The translations under genes and the position numbers were made by a program. From CAZGSV01 sp964528605 (GTDB lineage: Bacteria; Armatimonadota; Zipacnadia; CAZGSV01), in assembly GCA_964528605.1 (NCBI GenBank), contig CAZGSV010000097.1:1-13257 (forward strand): a stretch of DNA of 13,257 nucleotides, in the 5' to 3' direction. This document shows positions 1 to 6,416 of this stretch, in pieces. The notes beneath the pieces are model-generated. The model was not told the origin of the DNA and ran no database searches. It saw only the letters and a list, made by a program, of their open reading frames with translations. Positions within the stretch are counted from its first letter, which is position 1; the number at the start of each line of letters is the position of its first letter.

Positions 1-1409
1 TCGAGCACAATCTGGCCAAAGGCTCTCCCCTTGCGGCGGCCGCTTACGGCGCGCTACCCGAGAGCAACGACCCGCTGAGGCGCTACCTGTTGCTCAAGCA
101 GGTGCTCGAGGGCGCTGGCGCCTACGCGGGGCAGAAGCAGCACCGCCTCCGCCGCGCCGCCGAGGTCGGCATGGAGAACCTGGCGCTGGTCTGCGGTTAC
201 GAGGACCGCACCCGTCTGACCTGGGTCATGGAGGCCCAGTTGACCGCCGCGCGCGAGGCCGAGTTGCCCCCCCCACAGGTACCCGCGGAGGAGGAGATCG
301 GCCCCTGCCGCGCCCGCCTCGACGTGCGCGAGGGCGCACCGGAGATAGAGGTTACCATCGGCGAACAGCCCCTCCGCCAGCCCCCCCCTGAACTGGAAGC
401 CACACCCCAGATGAGGCGCCTGCGCCGCGAGAAAGAGCGCTGGGAGGAAGAGGCCGCCGGATTGCCTAGCACGCTCGAGGACATGATGGTCCGGCGCCGG
501 CCGCTCGGAGAAATGGAGGTGGCCTACCTGGCCGGCAGCCCGGTCGGGAAGCAGGTGCTCGCGCGCGTGGTCATGATCTGCGCCGACCGCACCGGCCTCC
601 TTGACCCCGACGCCCAGACCTTCGTTGACCTCGACGGCGCCCAGTGGCAGCCCGAGGGCGAGACTCGCGTCGCCCACCCCTACGATCTGTGGCGACTGCG
701 CGAACTGGAGCGCTGGCGTGACGCGCTGCTGGAGAAGCAGATCACGCAGCCGTTCGCGCAGGCCTTCCGCGAACTCTACTCGCTGTCTCTGGAGGAGCGC
801 CAACTGGTCACGGCCTCGCCGCGCTTCGAGGGTGTCGCGGTGGAGGAAGCGTGCTTCGCCCAAGCGCTCAACGAGCGTGCCTGGTTGCGGGCGGCCGACG
901 ACCGCCTTGCCCGCCACGCTGAGACCGGGCTGCAAGCGTGCGTCGCGCTCCAGCGCGACGCCGAGAACCCGTCAAGAACGGCAGTGGGCCGCGTGTGGTT
1001 GGAGGACGAGAAGGGAACGCGGCTCAGTCTGGAACGGTCGCCGGCCGTCTCGGTGTCCGAGGCCCTGGCCGAGGTGGGCGCGGCAGTGCTGGCCTCGGCC
1101 GAGACGCTACCGGCCGCTGCGCTAGAGCCGGTCGCCGCCGCCAGGGCAGCCTATCTGATGCGACTCTGCGCGCGGGCTGGCGCGGTCGCGCGCGTGGCTG
1201 ACTTCAGACTCGAGGTGCGCGGGCCCGGCGGACCCATGACCCTCGACCTGCTGCTGCGCCCAACGGCAGTGAGCGAGGAGGAAGTGGCGCGCGCCGCACA
1301 CGCGCATGTCCCGCATCCGGACACGCCCCTCGCCGTATTAGCCTCCCAACTGGAGGAAGTTGTAGGCCGCGCCGCCGTTGCTGCAGCGGCCGCCCACCAG
1401 AGCAGGTGA
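1..1409 (+). CDS. DUF4132/DUF5724-like (MolR/YehI-type) protein, 5' truncated by the window
   Basis: The frame is open from base 3 to the TGA at 1407-1409, giving 468 visible residues, so the gene starts to the left of the window. The TTG at 90 lies inside the family-like region and is not taken as the start. Two blocks resemble, from memory, the DUF5724/DUF4132 proteins related to E. coli MolR/YehI. One is an alanine-rich helix leading to RLTWVMEA (residues about 71-78). The other is RVAHPYDLW (about 222-230) followed by ITQPFAQAFRELY (about 247-259), then a segment with SPRFEGV. The biochemical role of these large proteins is unknown; some carry an N-terminal WGR domain, which would lie outside this window. 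No membrane segment or signal peptide is visible, so it is probably cytoplasmic. The stop is immediately followed by the aldolase gene, so the two are probably co-translated. Family assignment is fairly likely; function is not assigned. Confidence 0.7.
   Translation, partial: EHNLAKGSPLAAAAYGALPESNDPLRRYLLLKQVLEGAGAYAGQKQHRLRRAAEVGMENLALVCGYEDRTRLTWVMEAQLTAAREAELPPPQVPAEEEIGPCRARLDVREGAPEIEVTIGEQPLRQPPPELEATPQMRRLRREKERWEEEAAGLPSTLEDMMVRRRPLGEMEVAYLAGSPVGKQVLARVVMICADRTGLLDPDAQTFVDLDGAQWQPEGETRVAHPYDLWRLRELERWRDALLEKQITQPFAQAFRELYSLSLEERQLVTASPRFEGVAVEEACFAQALNERAWLRAADDRLARHAETGLQACVALQRDAENPSRTAVGRVWLEDEKGTRLSLERSPAVSVSEALAEVGAAVLASAETLPAAALEPVAAARAAYLMRLCARAGAVARVADFRLEVRGPGGPMTLDLLLRPTAVSEEEVARAAHAHVPHPDTPLAVLASQLEEVVGRAAVAAAAAHQSR
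1404..1409 (+). promoter_or_regulatory. Shine-Dalgarno AGGTGA overlapping the upstream stop codon
   Basis: AGGTGA at 1404-1409 matches the anti-Shine-Dalgarno complement and ends in the TGA stop of the DUF4132-like gene. It lies 5 nt before the ATG at 1415. This favours ATG 1415 over the GTG at 1406, which is inside the motif itself. The arrangement lets a terminating ribosome restart on the aldolase gene. Confidence 0.6.
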
Positions 1410-1414
1410 GCCCC

Positions 1415-2062
1415 ATGGCAAGCAAGGCGAGCGCCTACATCCAACGCTGCCGGTTCTTTGCCGTCCTCCGAGCACCTACCGCGGACCTCGGCCTGCGCGC
1501 AGCGCTCGCCGCCCATAGAGGCGGGGCGCGCATTATCGAGGTCACTCTCACCGTGCCCGAGGCCTGCAAGGTCATCGCCGCGCTCCGCAAGGAAACGCCC
1601 GACACCCTCGTCGGCGCGGGCACCGTGCTGTCGGCGGATGAGGCAGCCCGCGCCATGGAGGCGGGGGCGGAGTTCGTCGTCTCGCCCATTCTCGACCCCG
1701 ACGTGGTGCAGTGCTGCCGCGAGCGCGGCGTGTACGTAGTACCCGGCGCCAACACGCCCACCGAGATTGCCTCCGCGCTCCGCCTGGGTGTGGACCTGGT
1801 CAAGATCTTCCCCGCCGACTTGCTTGGCGGCCCGGCCTACTTGCGCGCGCTACGGGGGCCCTTCCCCCACCTGCGCGCCCTGCCCACCGGGGGGATTGAC
1901 CTGGGCAACGCCGCCGAGTACCTGAACGCGGGCGCGGCCGCGCTCGGGGTAAGCACCGCGCTCTTCCCCCAAGAGGCGCTGCTCAATGGAGACTACGCTC
2001 GCATCGAGGGCTTGGCCCGCCGCCTCGGCCTCATATGCCAGCGCCCTGCGACCACCCCATAG
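1415..2062 (+). CDS. eda: 2-dehydro-3-deoxy-phosphogluconate / 4-hydroxy-2-oxoglutarate aldolase family protein
   Basis: A class I aldolase of the KDPG/KHG family, predicted to cleave a 2-keto-3-deoxy sugar-acid phosphate to pyruvate plus glyceraldehyde 3-phosphate, as in the Entner-Doudoroff or hexuronate routes. The 215 residues match the usual one-domain TIM-barrel length. Visible family marks are EVTL with the catalytic Glu42, GAGTVL (67-72), FVVSP (87-91), PGANTPTEI (110-118), the Schiff-base Lys130 in VKIFPAD, and PTGG (157-160). The Arg that follows EVTL in E. coli Eda (Arg49) is replaced by Thr46, with a Pro two residues on, so preference for KDPG, KDPGal or KHG is open. ATG 1415 is chosen because of the AGGTGA before it; GTG 1406 would add three residues. 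The gene is coupled to the upstream DUF4132-like gene. No partner kinase or dehydratase is seen here. Family very likely; exact substrate uncertain. Confidence 0.93.
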   Translation: MASKASAYIQRCRFFAVLRAPTADLGLRAALAAHRGGARIIEVTLTVPEACKVIAALRKETPDTLVGAGTVLSADEAARAMEAGAEFVVSPILDPDVVQCCRERGVYVVPGANTPTEIASALRLGVDLVKIFPADLLGGPAYLRALRGPFPHLRALPTGGIDLGNAAEYLNAGAAALGVSTALFPQEALLNGDYARIEGLARRLGLICQRPATTP

Positions 2063-2084
2063 ACCGGTAACCCCACAAAGCAAA

Positions 2085-2118
2085 CGGGCGCAACCAGCGA
2101 GACTCCCGGTTGCGCCCG
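2085..2118 (-). terminator. Intrinsic terminator of the pseudopilin gene
   Basis: A perfect 11-bp stem (2085-2095 CGGGCGCAACC with 2108-2118) encloses a 12-nt loop. Read on the minus strand it lies 28 nt past the pseudopilin stop and is followed by GTTTGCTTTG, a moderately U-rich tail. On the plus strand no T tract follows, so use by the convergent aldolase operon is possible but weaker. Confidence 0.7.
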
Positions 2119-2146
2119 CCCTCCGCAAGAGGCAGCGCGTTGTGCT

Positions 2147-2743
2147 CTACTGGAAGTTGTCTATGGGCCGGCCGAAGAGAGTGTCCACGTGCCCGTCCAG
2201 GAATACCACCGGCAACGCCATGGCGTGCTTGTACAGGTGAAAGAAAGGAGCGCCGCCACTCTGGTACCAGCAGGACATCAGCCAGGCCGAGGGATCGTTC
2301 AACTCCGTTAGCCGCCGGGGCACGAACTTGTTCCGCCTGGGATCCTTCTGCAGCCAAGAGTAGTAGATATAAGTAACGTTGCCCTTCTCCCAGTTGGCGT
2401 CGCTCTGGACGACGGTGGGGTCGTACTTGGTGGCGATGGCAGCGCTGGGACAGTACCAGATGCCGGCGTTCTCCGCAGTGTACTTCTTCAAGGGGCCGAC
2501 CAGGCGCATCAGCCTTTCGTCGGAATTCCCCATGTACTTGTCCCTCGGGAACACCTCGCCCCAGTCGGAAGCGTACTGGTGCAACGCCATCCCCAACTGG
2601 CGCAGATTGCTGACGCATGTCGTCTGACGAGCCTTCTCTCGCGCGCGCGCAAACACCGGGAACAAGATTGCGGCAAGGATGGCAATGATGGCAATCACGA
2701 CCAGCAACTCGATGAGCGTGAAACCCCGACGTCTGTTCAGCAT
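2147..2743 (-). CDS. Type II secretion/type IV-like pseudopilin with H-x9-DG motif
   Basis: A 198-residue pseudopilin. The N-terminus MLNRRRGFTLIELLVV is a class III prepilin signal: basic leader, cleavage expected between Gly7 and Phe8, and Glu12 as residue 5 of the mature chain. The hydrophobic helix runs to about residue 30 and is followed by FPVFARAREKAR, then a globular part with Cys98 and Cys158. Near the end His173 is followed by nine residues and Asp183-Gly184, the H-x9-DG motif of a large paralogous family. After processing by a prepilin peptidase it would be held in the membrane and could enter a pseudopilus or surface structure; the actual cargo is unknown. The frame is open 15 codons further upstream, but ATG 2743 is preferred because a perfect GGAGGTGA precedes it and the signal peptide begins there. 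It appears monocistronic, with its own terminator, and no secretion ATPase or secretin gene is nearby. Confidence 0.93.
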   Translation of the reverse strand: MLNRRRGFTLIELLVVIAIIAILAAILFPVFARAREKARQTTCVSNLRQLGMALHQYASDWGEVFPRDKYMGNSDERLMRLVGPLKKYTAENAGIWYCPSAAIATKYDPTVVQSDANWEKGNVTYIYYSWLQKDPRRNKFVPRRLTELNDPSAWLMSCWYQSGGAPFFHLYKHAMALPVVFLDGHVDTLFGRPIDNFQ

Positions 2744-2750
2744 ACCGCTG

Positions 2751-2758
2751 TCACCTCC
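2751..2758 (-). promoter_or_regulatory. Perfect 8-nt Shine-Dalgarno of the pseudopilin gene
   Basis: Minus-strand GGAGGTGA is fully complementary to the 16S rRNA 3' end and sits 7 nt before ATG 2743. It fixes the start at 2743 rather than at 2788. It is the strongest ribosome site in the window, in contrast to the weak sites of the coupled genes, and suggests high translation. Confidence 0.85.
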
Positions 2759-2917
2759 ACCCGCGATTCTACCGCAGGCGCAAAACACCGGAGCCGCTCC
2801 CAGGTGACGATGGTGTTACAGGAACGCACTGGAACGGAGCGCCCCGAGCGCACCAATGCGCAGCCCGAGCCAAAACCCCACGGGCCGGCAGTCGGCTCTC
2901 TCGCAGGCAAATCTCAC

Positions 2918-2947
2918 TTGACCAGCAGACCGCCGAAGGCGTAAAGT
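2918..2947 (+). promoter_or_regulatory. Sigma70-like promoter candidate
   Basis: TTGACC (2918-2923, 5 of 6 to the -35 consensus) is separated by 18 nt from TAAAGT (2942-2947, 4 of 6 to the -10 consensus). Transcription would begin near 2954, leaving a leader of about 115 nt before ATG 3070. This would drive the 622-residue gene and gltX. Such a match can occur by chance, but it is placed correctly at the head of the operon. Confidence 0.4.
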
Positions 2948-3055
2948 TGCTCCATCCCCGGTCCGCAGCCTCGCGCTGTCAGCGGGGTGTTCGCAAAGGC
3001 GTCTCGTCGTTGTGCCTCCATAGGTGACGAGATTGCGACGATGGCCATAGTTGTC

Positions 3056-3061
3056 AGGAGG
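3056..3061 (+). promoter_or_regulatory. Shine-Dalgarno AGGAGG of the 622-residue gene
   Basis: AGGAGG lies 8 nt before ATG 3070 and supports that start. It is a strong site, consistent with this gene being the first of its operon. Confidence 0.75.
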
Positions 3062-3069
3062 AGCAGTGC

Positions 3070-4938
3070 ATGGTTTCCCCCAAGGCAGTAACGCCCATAG
3101 AGCGAGTGGCGCTTCGGTGTTTGGAGGATATGGTTTATGAGGAGGTGTGCGCGCGGGGCGAGCCCCTGCGCGCAGCGGAAATGCACGGGCTGAACTCGTT
3201 CGCCGGTGCGGCCGCCGCGGCAGCCGTGCGCGAGTTGCTCAGCGACAGCAAGCGGCTGGTCTACCTCGACCGCAAGTGGCATCTGGTCGCCTGGCATCGC
3301 CTGCGCCGCCGCACCCACGAAGGGGCGCTGCGGGCGCACCTGGAATGGGGCGGCAAGCCGTTTTCCCTCGACACCTTGGCCCGGGAATTCTCGCGCGCCT
3401 TTGGCCACACGCCGCAGCACTTCCTGCCCTTGCTGGAGCGCCTGACGCGAGGCAGCGCCGACATGTACCTAACCCTGGGCGATGACCAGGTCGCCTTGAA
3501 AGAGTGGTTCCTCTCGCCGCCTCGGGACCTCAACGCACCCTACGAGGACCTAGTGAGTCTGGCCGAGACCGACGTGCTCGACACCCTCCACGATACGCTG
3601 GGAGAGAAGTTGGCGCCCCGCGACGGCGACTGGGGCGCCTATCTCGACACCCTCTGTCAGGCCTGGGGCGGCCCGATCCCCAACCGCGTGCTCCAGTACC
3701 TAATGTGGCAGCACACCCCGGAGGCTTTCGATCCCACTGAGTCCTTCCTGCACCTCCAAGCCAACAGCGCCCTCCTCTTACTGTCCGGCTGTTTGTGGGT
3801 CGGCCCCGAGATGACTCGGGAAGCACGCGCCGCTCTCCTCCGGCTAATCCGCGAGTCGGCCGCGGCGCCCGCCGAGGAGGAGGAAGCCATTGATCTCGCC
3901 GAGATACTCGATCCCGCCAAGGACGCCGGCTCGCGCGCCGTGCTCACCGAAGAGGAGACCGCGGAACTGCTCGACACCGTCGCTCAGGCCTCGACCTCCG
4001 TTGCCCTCGACTCGCTGGTGGGCCAGCTCTTCGAACTGTCCCCGCGCCACGACGACTTCCGCCCGGTCGCCTTCACCATCATGGAGAGACTCGATGCCGA
4101 GCCCGGGCTCCAGCGCGTAGGCCCCTGGCGCTGGGTCAAGAGCAAGAACATACCCGCGCAGATTCTCTCCGTGCCCCGTGGCGTGGAACTGGAAGAAATC
4201 GTCGTCATCAGCGCCGAGGGCGAGGACCTCGACTTCGCCGTGAGCGACGAAGGCCTGGAGGAGGACCTGCTGGCCTTTGTCGGCGACCCGGTTCACGAGG
4301 ATTACGGCGAGGACCCTCCGGTCTTGCAGCAGGAGCCGCCGCGAGACCGCATCCGCTGCTTGCTCCCTTACCACCATCACGAGGCGGGAACCTACTACGT
4401 CCGCGCCCTTGACCGAGGCCTGCTGCCGGCCCAGCCCCGCATCTATCAGGCGCTCGCCTATTACCAAGGCCAGCGCCAGTACGACCTCTGGCTCAACAAC
4501 GAGACCAACCTGCTCTTCGGCCTGGGCGACTTCTTCCAGGAATACTGCCCGCCCAGCGGCACCGTCTTCAGCCTGGCCGGCGGAGAACGCGAAGGCGAAC
4601 TCATCATGGAGTACGACGGCGAGCGCGACCCCGCCAGCGCCATAGAAGAGGAGCGCCTGGTGGAGTTGCTCGATCTGCGCAAGAAAGCCGCGCAGGCCGA
4701 GTGGGCCGTCTTTGACATCCTGCAGGAACTGATGCGCCAGCACCAAAAGGGCATCGGCGTCAACCTTCTCCACGCCGAGACCAGCGTCGTCCGTCGCACC
4801 CCGCGCCGTGTGCTCGCCTCCCTACTCGGCTCCTATCACTGCTTCCACCAGAAGAAGGAAGGAGGCGCTTGGTACTTCGACGAGCGCAAGATCTCTCAGG
4901 GCGTTAAGAAGGCCAAGCGCAAGTACATCATCCGATAG
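3070..4938 (+). CDS. Uncharacterised 622-residue protein with several winged-helix-like units
   Basis: I do not recognise the family. The 622 residues look modular. Residues about 8-76 and 85-148 each have helices followed by a beta-hairpin-like end (RLVYLDRKWHLV; ADMYLTLGDDQVAL), as in winged-helix domains. A similar pattern recurs at about 310-358, ending in PWRWVKSK, and at about 545-605, ending in GGAWYFDERK, close to the HARE-HTH type of layout. Residues 265-280 form an acidic linker. Residues about 428-520 are predicted mostly beta, with many aromatic residues. The tail (607-622) is strongly basic. There is no signal peptide, membrane segment or recognisable enzyme motif, so a cytoplasmic nucleic-acid-binding or scaffold protein is the best guess. 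ATG 3070 has a good Shine-Dalgarno. The gene ends 11 nt before gltX and is almost certainly co-transcribed with it. The fold assignments are pattern reading, not an alignment. Confidence 0.85.
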   Translation: MVSPKAVTPIERVALRCLEDMVYEEVCARGEPLRAAEMHGLNSFAGAAAAAAVRELLSDSKRLVYLDRKWHLVAWHRLRRRTHEGALRAHLEWGGKPFSLDTLAREFSRAFGHTPQHFLPLLERLTRGSADMYLTLGDDQVALKEWFLSPPRDLNAPYEDLVSLAETDVLDTLHDTLGEKLAPRDGDWGAYLDTLCQAWGGPIPNRVLQYLMWQHTPEAFDPTESFLHLQANSALLLLSGCLWVGPEMTREARAALLRLIRESAAAPAEEEEAIDLAEILDPAKDAGSRAVLTEEETAELLDTVAQASTSVALDSLVGQLFELSPRHDDFRPVAFTIMERLDAEPGLQRVGPWRWVKSKNIPAQILSVPRGVELEEIVVISAEGEDLDFAVSDEGLEEDLLAFVGDPVHEDYGEDPPVLQQEPPRDRIRCLLPYHHHEAGTYYVRALDRGLLPAQPRIYQALAYYQGQRQYDLWLNNETNLLFGLGDFFQEYCPPSGTVFSLAGGEREGELIMEYDGERDPASAIEEERLVELLDLRKKAAQAEWAVFDILQELMRQHQKGIGVNLLHAETSVVRRTPRRVLASLLGSYHCFHQKKEGGAWYFDERKISQGVKKAKRKYIIR

Positions 4939-4949
4939 GCGGAGACCTG

Positions 4950-6416
4950 TTGCTGCGAGTACGCTTCGCACCCTCCCCCACCGGCATGCTCCACGTGGGC
5001 GTGTCGCGCACCGCCATCTTCAACTGGCTGCTCGCGCGCGCAAAGGGCGGCGCCTTCGTCCTGCGTATCGAGGATACCGACCAAGCCCGCATCGTACCGG
5101 GCGCCCTGGACAACATCTTGGAGAGCCTCCGCTGGCTCGGCCTTGACTGGGACGAGGGCCCGGAAGTAGGCGGGCCCCACGACCCCTACGTCCAGTCCCA
5201 GCGCAAGGAGCACTACCACACGGCCGCCCAGGAGTTGCTCGCCAACGGCCACGCCTACGAGTGCTTTTGCTCCTCCGAGCGGCTCGAGGCGCTGCGCGCT
5301 CAGCAGCGCGAGCGCAAGCAGCCCACGCGCTACGACGGCCGCTGCCGCAACCTGACCGCCGCCGAGCGTTCCCGCCTGCACTCACCAGGCCAGCCCTGCG
5401 TCGTTCGCTTCCGCATCCCCGAGCAGGGCCAGACCCGCTTTCACGACCTCGTCCGCGGCGACATCGTCTTCCAACACCGCGAACTCGACGACTTCGTCCT
5501 GCTCAAGTCGGATGGCATGCCCACCTACCAACTGGCCAACGTCGTGGACGACCACCTCATGCAGATAACGCACGTGCTGCGCGGCGAGGAGTGGATATCG
5601 AGCACTCCCAAGCACGTGCTCCTCTACCAGGCCTTCGGCTGGGAGCCGCCCGTGTTCGTGCACCTGCCGCTCATCCTGGCGCCCGACCGCTCCAAGTTGA
5701 GCAAGCGACACGGCGCCACCGCTCTGCTCGAATACCGCGACCTGGGCTTCCTGCCCGAGGCCATGGTCAACTTCCTTGCGCTCCTCGGCTGGTCGCCCGG
5801 CGGCGATGCGGAGTTCATGACCGTGGAGGAGATCGTGGCCCGGTTCTCGCTCGAGGAGATCAGCGCCGCCGCCGCCGTCTTCGACCGCGACAAACTGGCC
5901 TGGCTCAACGCCCAGCATCTGCGCCGCCTGCCGACCGGCAGACTCGTCGCCGCGTTGCGCCCGTTCCTAGAGCGGGAAGGGCTGCTGGAGGAGCGCCTGG
6001 TGCATGACGACGCCTATTGCGCGCGCGTCGCCCAACTGATGCGCGAACGAGGGCACGCCTTAGCCGAGCTGGCCCAGGCCTCCTGCCTGTTCTTCGCGGC
6101 GCCGCAGGACTACGATGCGCGCGCGTCCGCCAAGTGGTTCGGCCCACCGGAGGCCCCCGAGCTGCTCCTGCAAACCGGCGCGGCACTGGCGGGCGTGGAA
6201 CCGTTCGAGTCGGCGCAGATAGAGAAGAGTGTGCGGCAACGGGCTTTGAGCAAGGGCATCGAGGCGGCCCGGATGATCCACACACTACGCCTGGCGCTGA
6301 CCGGCCGCACGGTGGGGCCAGGCCTGTTCGAGTTGATGGCGGTGCTGGGCCGAGAGGAATGCCGGCGTCGGCTACAGGCCGCGGCCGACTGGATCAGGGC
6401 AAGAGCGCAGGCCTAA
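4950..6416 (+). CDS. gltX: Glutamyl-tRNA synthetase
   Basis: Class I aminoacyl-tRNA synthetase that charges tRNA-Glu (or, in the non-discriminating form, also tRNA-Gln) with glutamate using ATP in the cytoplasm. The 488 residues are the normal bacterial length. The N-terminus has RFAPSPTG (5-12) and the ATP-site HIGH element as HVGV (15-18). LRIEDTD (38-44) and the KMSKS loop, read as KLSKR (249-253), follow. A CxC pair (Cys105, Cys107) and Cys132 in YDGRCRNL mark the zinc-finger insertion, but the fourth ligand position seems to be Asn134. The C-terminal anticodon-binding part ends with the usual GLFELMAVLG-type helix. The start is TTG 4950, with GGAG at 4941-4944; no other start keeps the conserved N-terminus. 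It follows the 622-residue gene by 11 nt. The TAA overlaps the TAG of the convergent HD-GYP gene. Discriminating type cannot be read from the sequence alone. Confidence 0.97.
   Translation: MLRVRFAPSPTGMLHVGVSRTAIFNWLLARAKGGAFVLRIEDTDQARIVPGALDNILESLRWLGLDWDEGPEVGGPHDPYVQSQRKEHYHTAAQELLANGHAYECFCSSERLEALRAQQRERKQPTRYDGRCRNLTAAERSRLHSPGQPCVVRFRIPEQGQTRFHDLVRGDIVFQHRELDDFVLLKSDGMPTYQLANVVDDHLMQITHVLRGEEWISSTPKHVLLYQAFGWEPPVFVHLPLILAPDRSKLSKRHGATALLEYRDLGFLPEAMVNFLALLGWSPGGDAEFMTVEEIVARFSLEEISAAAAVFDRDKLAWLNAQHLRRLPTGRLVAALRPFLEREGLLEERLVHDDAYCARVAQLMRERGHALAELAQASCLFFAAPQDYDARASAKWFGPPEAPELLLQTGAALAGVEPFESAQIEKSVRQRALSKGIEAARMIHTLRLALTGRTVGPGLFELMAVLGREECRRRLQAAADWIRARAQA

Larger units (their letters stand above)
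2744..3069. other. Divergent intergenic region between pseudopilin and 622-residue protein
   Basis: 326 bp without a convincing gene. It holds the pseudopilin Shine-Dalgarno (2751-2758), a minus-strand TAGAAT (2766-2771) that looks like a -10 box but has no good -35 and would leave a very short leader, a plus-strand sigma70-like promoter candidate (2918-2947), and the Shine-Dalgarno of the downstream gene (3056-3061). A 44-codon frame (2810-2944) and a 16-codon frame (3041-3091) were judged unlikely to be genes. Confidence 0.6.

Noticed and set aside
54..935. 293-codon minus-strand open frame opposite the DUF4132-like gene
   Set aside because: The plus-strand frame shows family-like blocks; the antisense product has none.
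2810..2944. 44-codon plus-strand frame after AGGTGACG
   Set aside because: The ribosome-site-like motif is only 2 nt from the ATG, third-position GC is clearly lower than in neighbouring genes, and the product has no recognisable feature. The downstream promoter candidate also overlaps its end.
2802..3030. Direct repeat AGGTGACGA at 2802-2810 and 3022-3030
   Set aside because: A single 9-nt pair within about 230 bp is compatible with chance, and both contain the common AGGTGA string.
2914..3048. Minus-strand frame with a signal-peptide-like stretch (MAIVAISSPMEAQ)
   Set aside because: No Shine-Dalgarno before the ATG, the hydrophobic part is too short, and it is antisense to the leader and promoter candidate of the next gene.
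3041..3091. 16-codon frame overlapping the start of the 622-residue gene (possible leader peptide)
   Set aside because: The nearest AGGTGA is 13 nt upstream and there is no run of control codons or attenuator pair.
3844..4773. 309-codon minus-strand open frame inside the 622-residue gene
   Set aside because: Leu/Val/Gly/Glu-rich mirror translation. The plus-strand frame has a strong Shine-Dalgarno, modular protein pattern and operon context.
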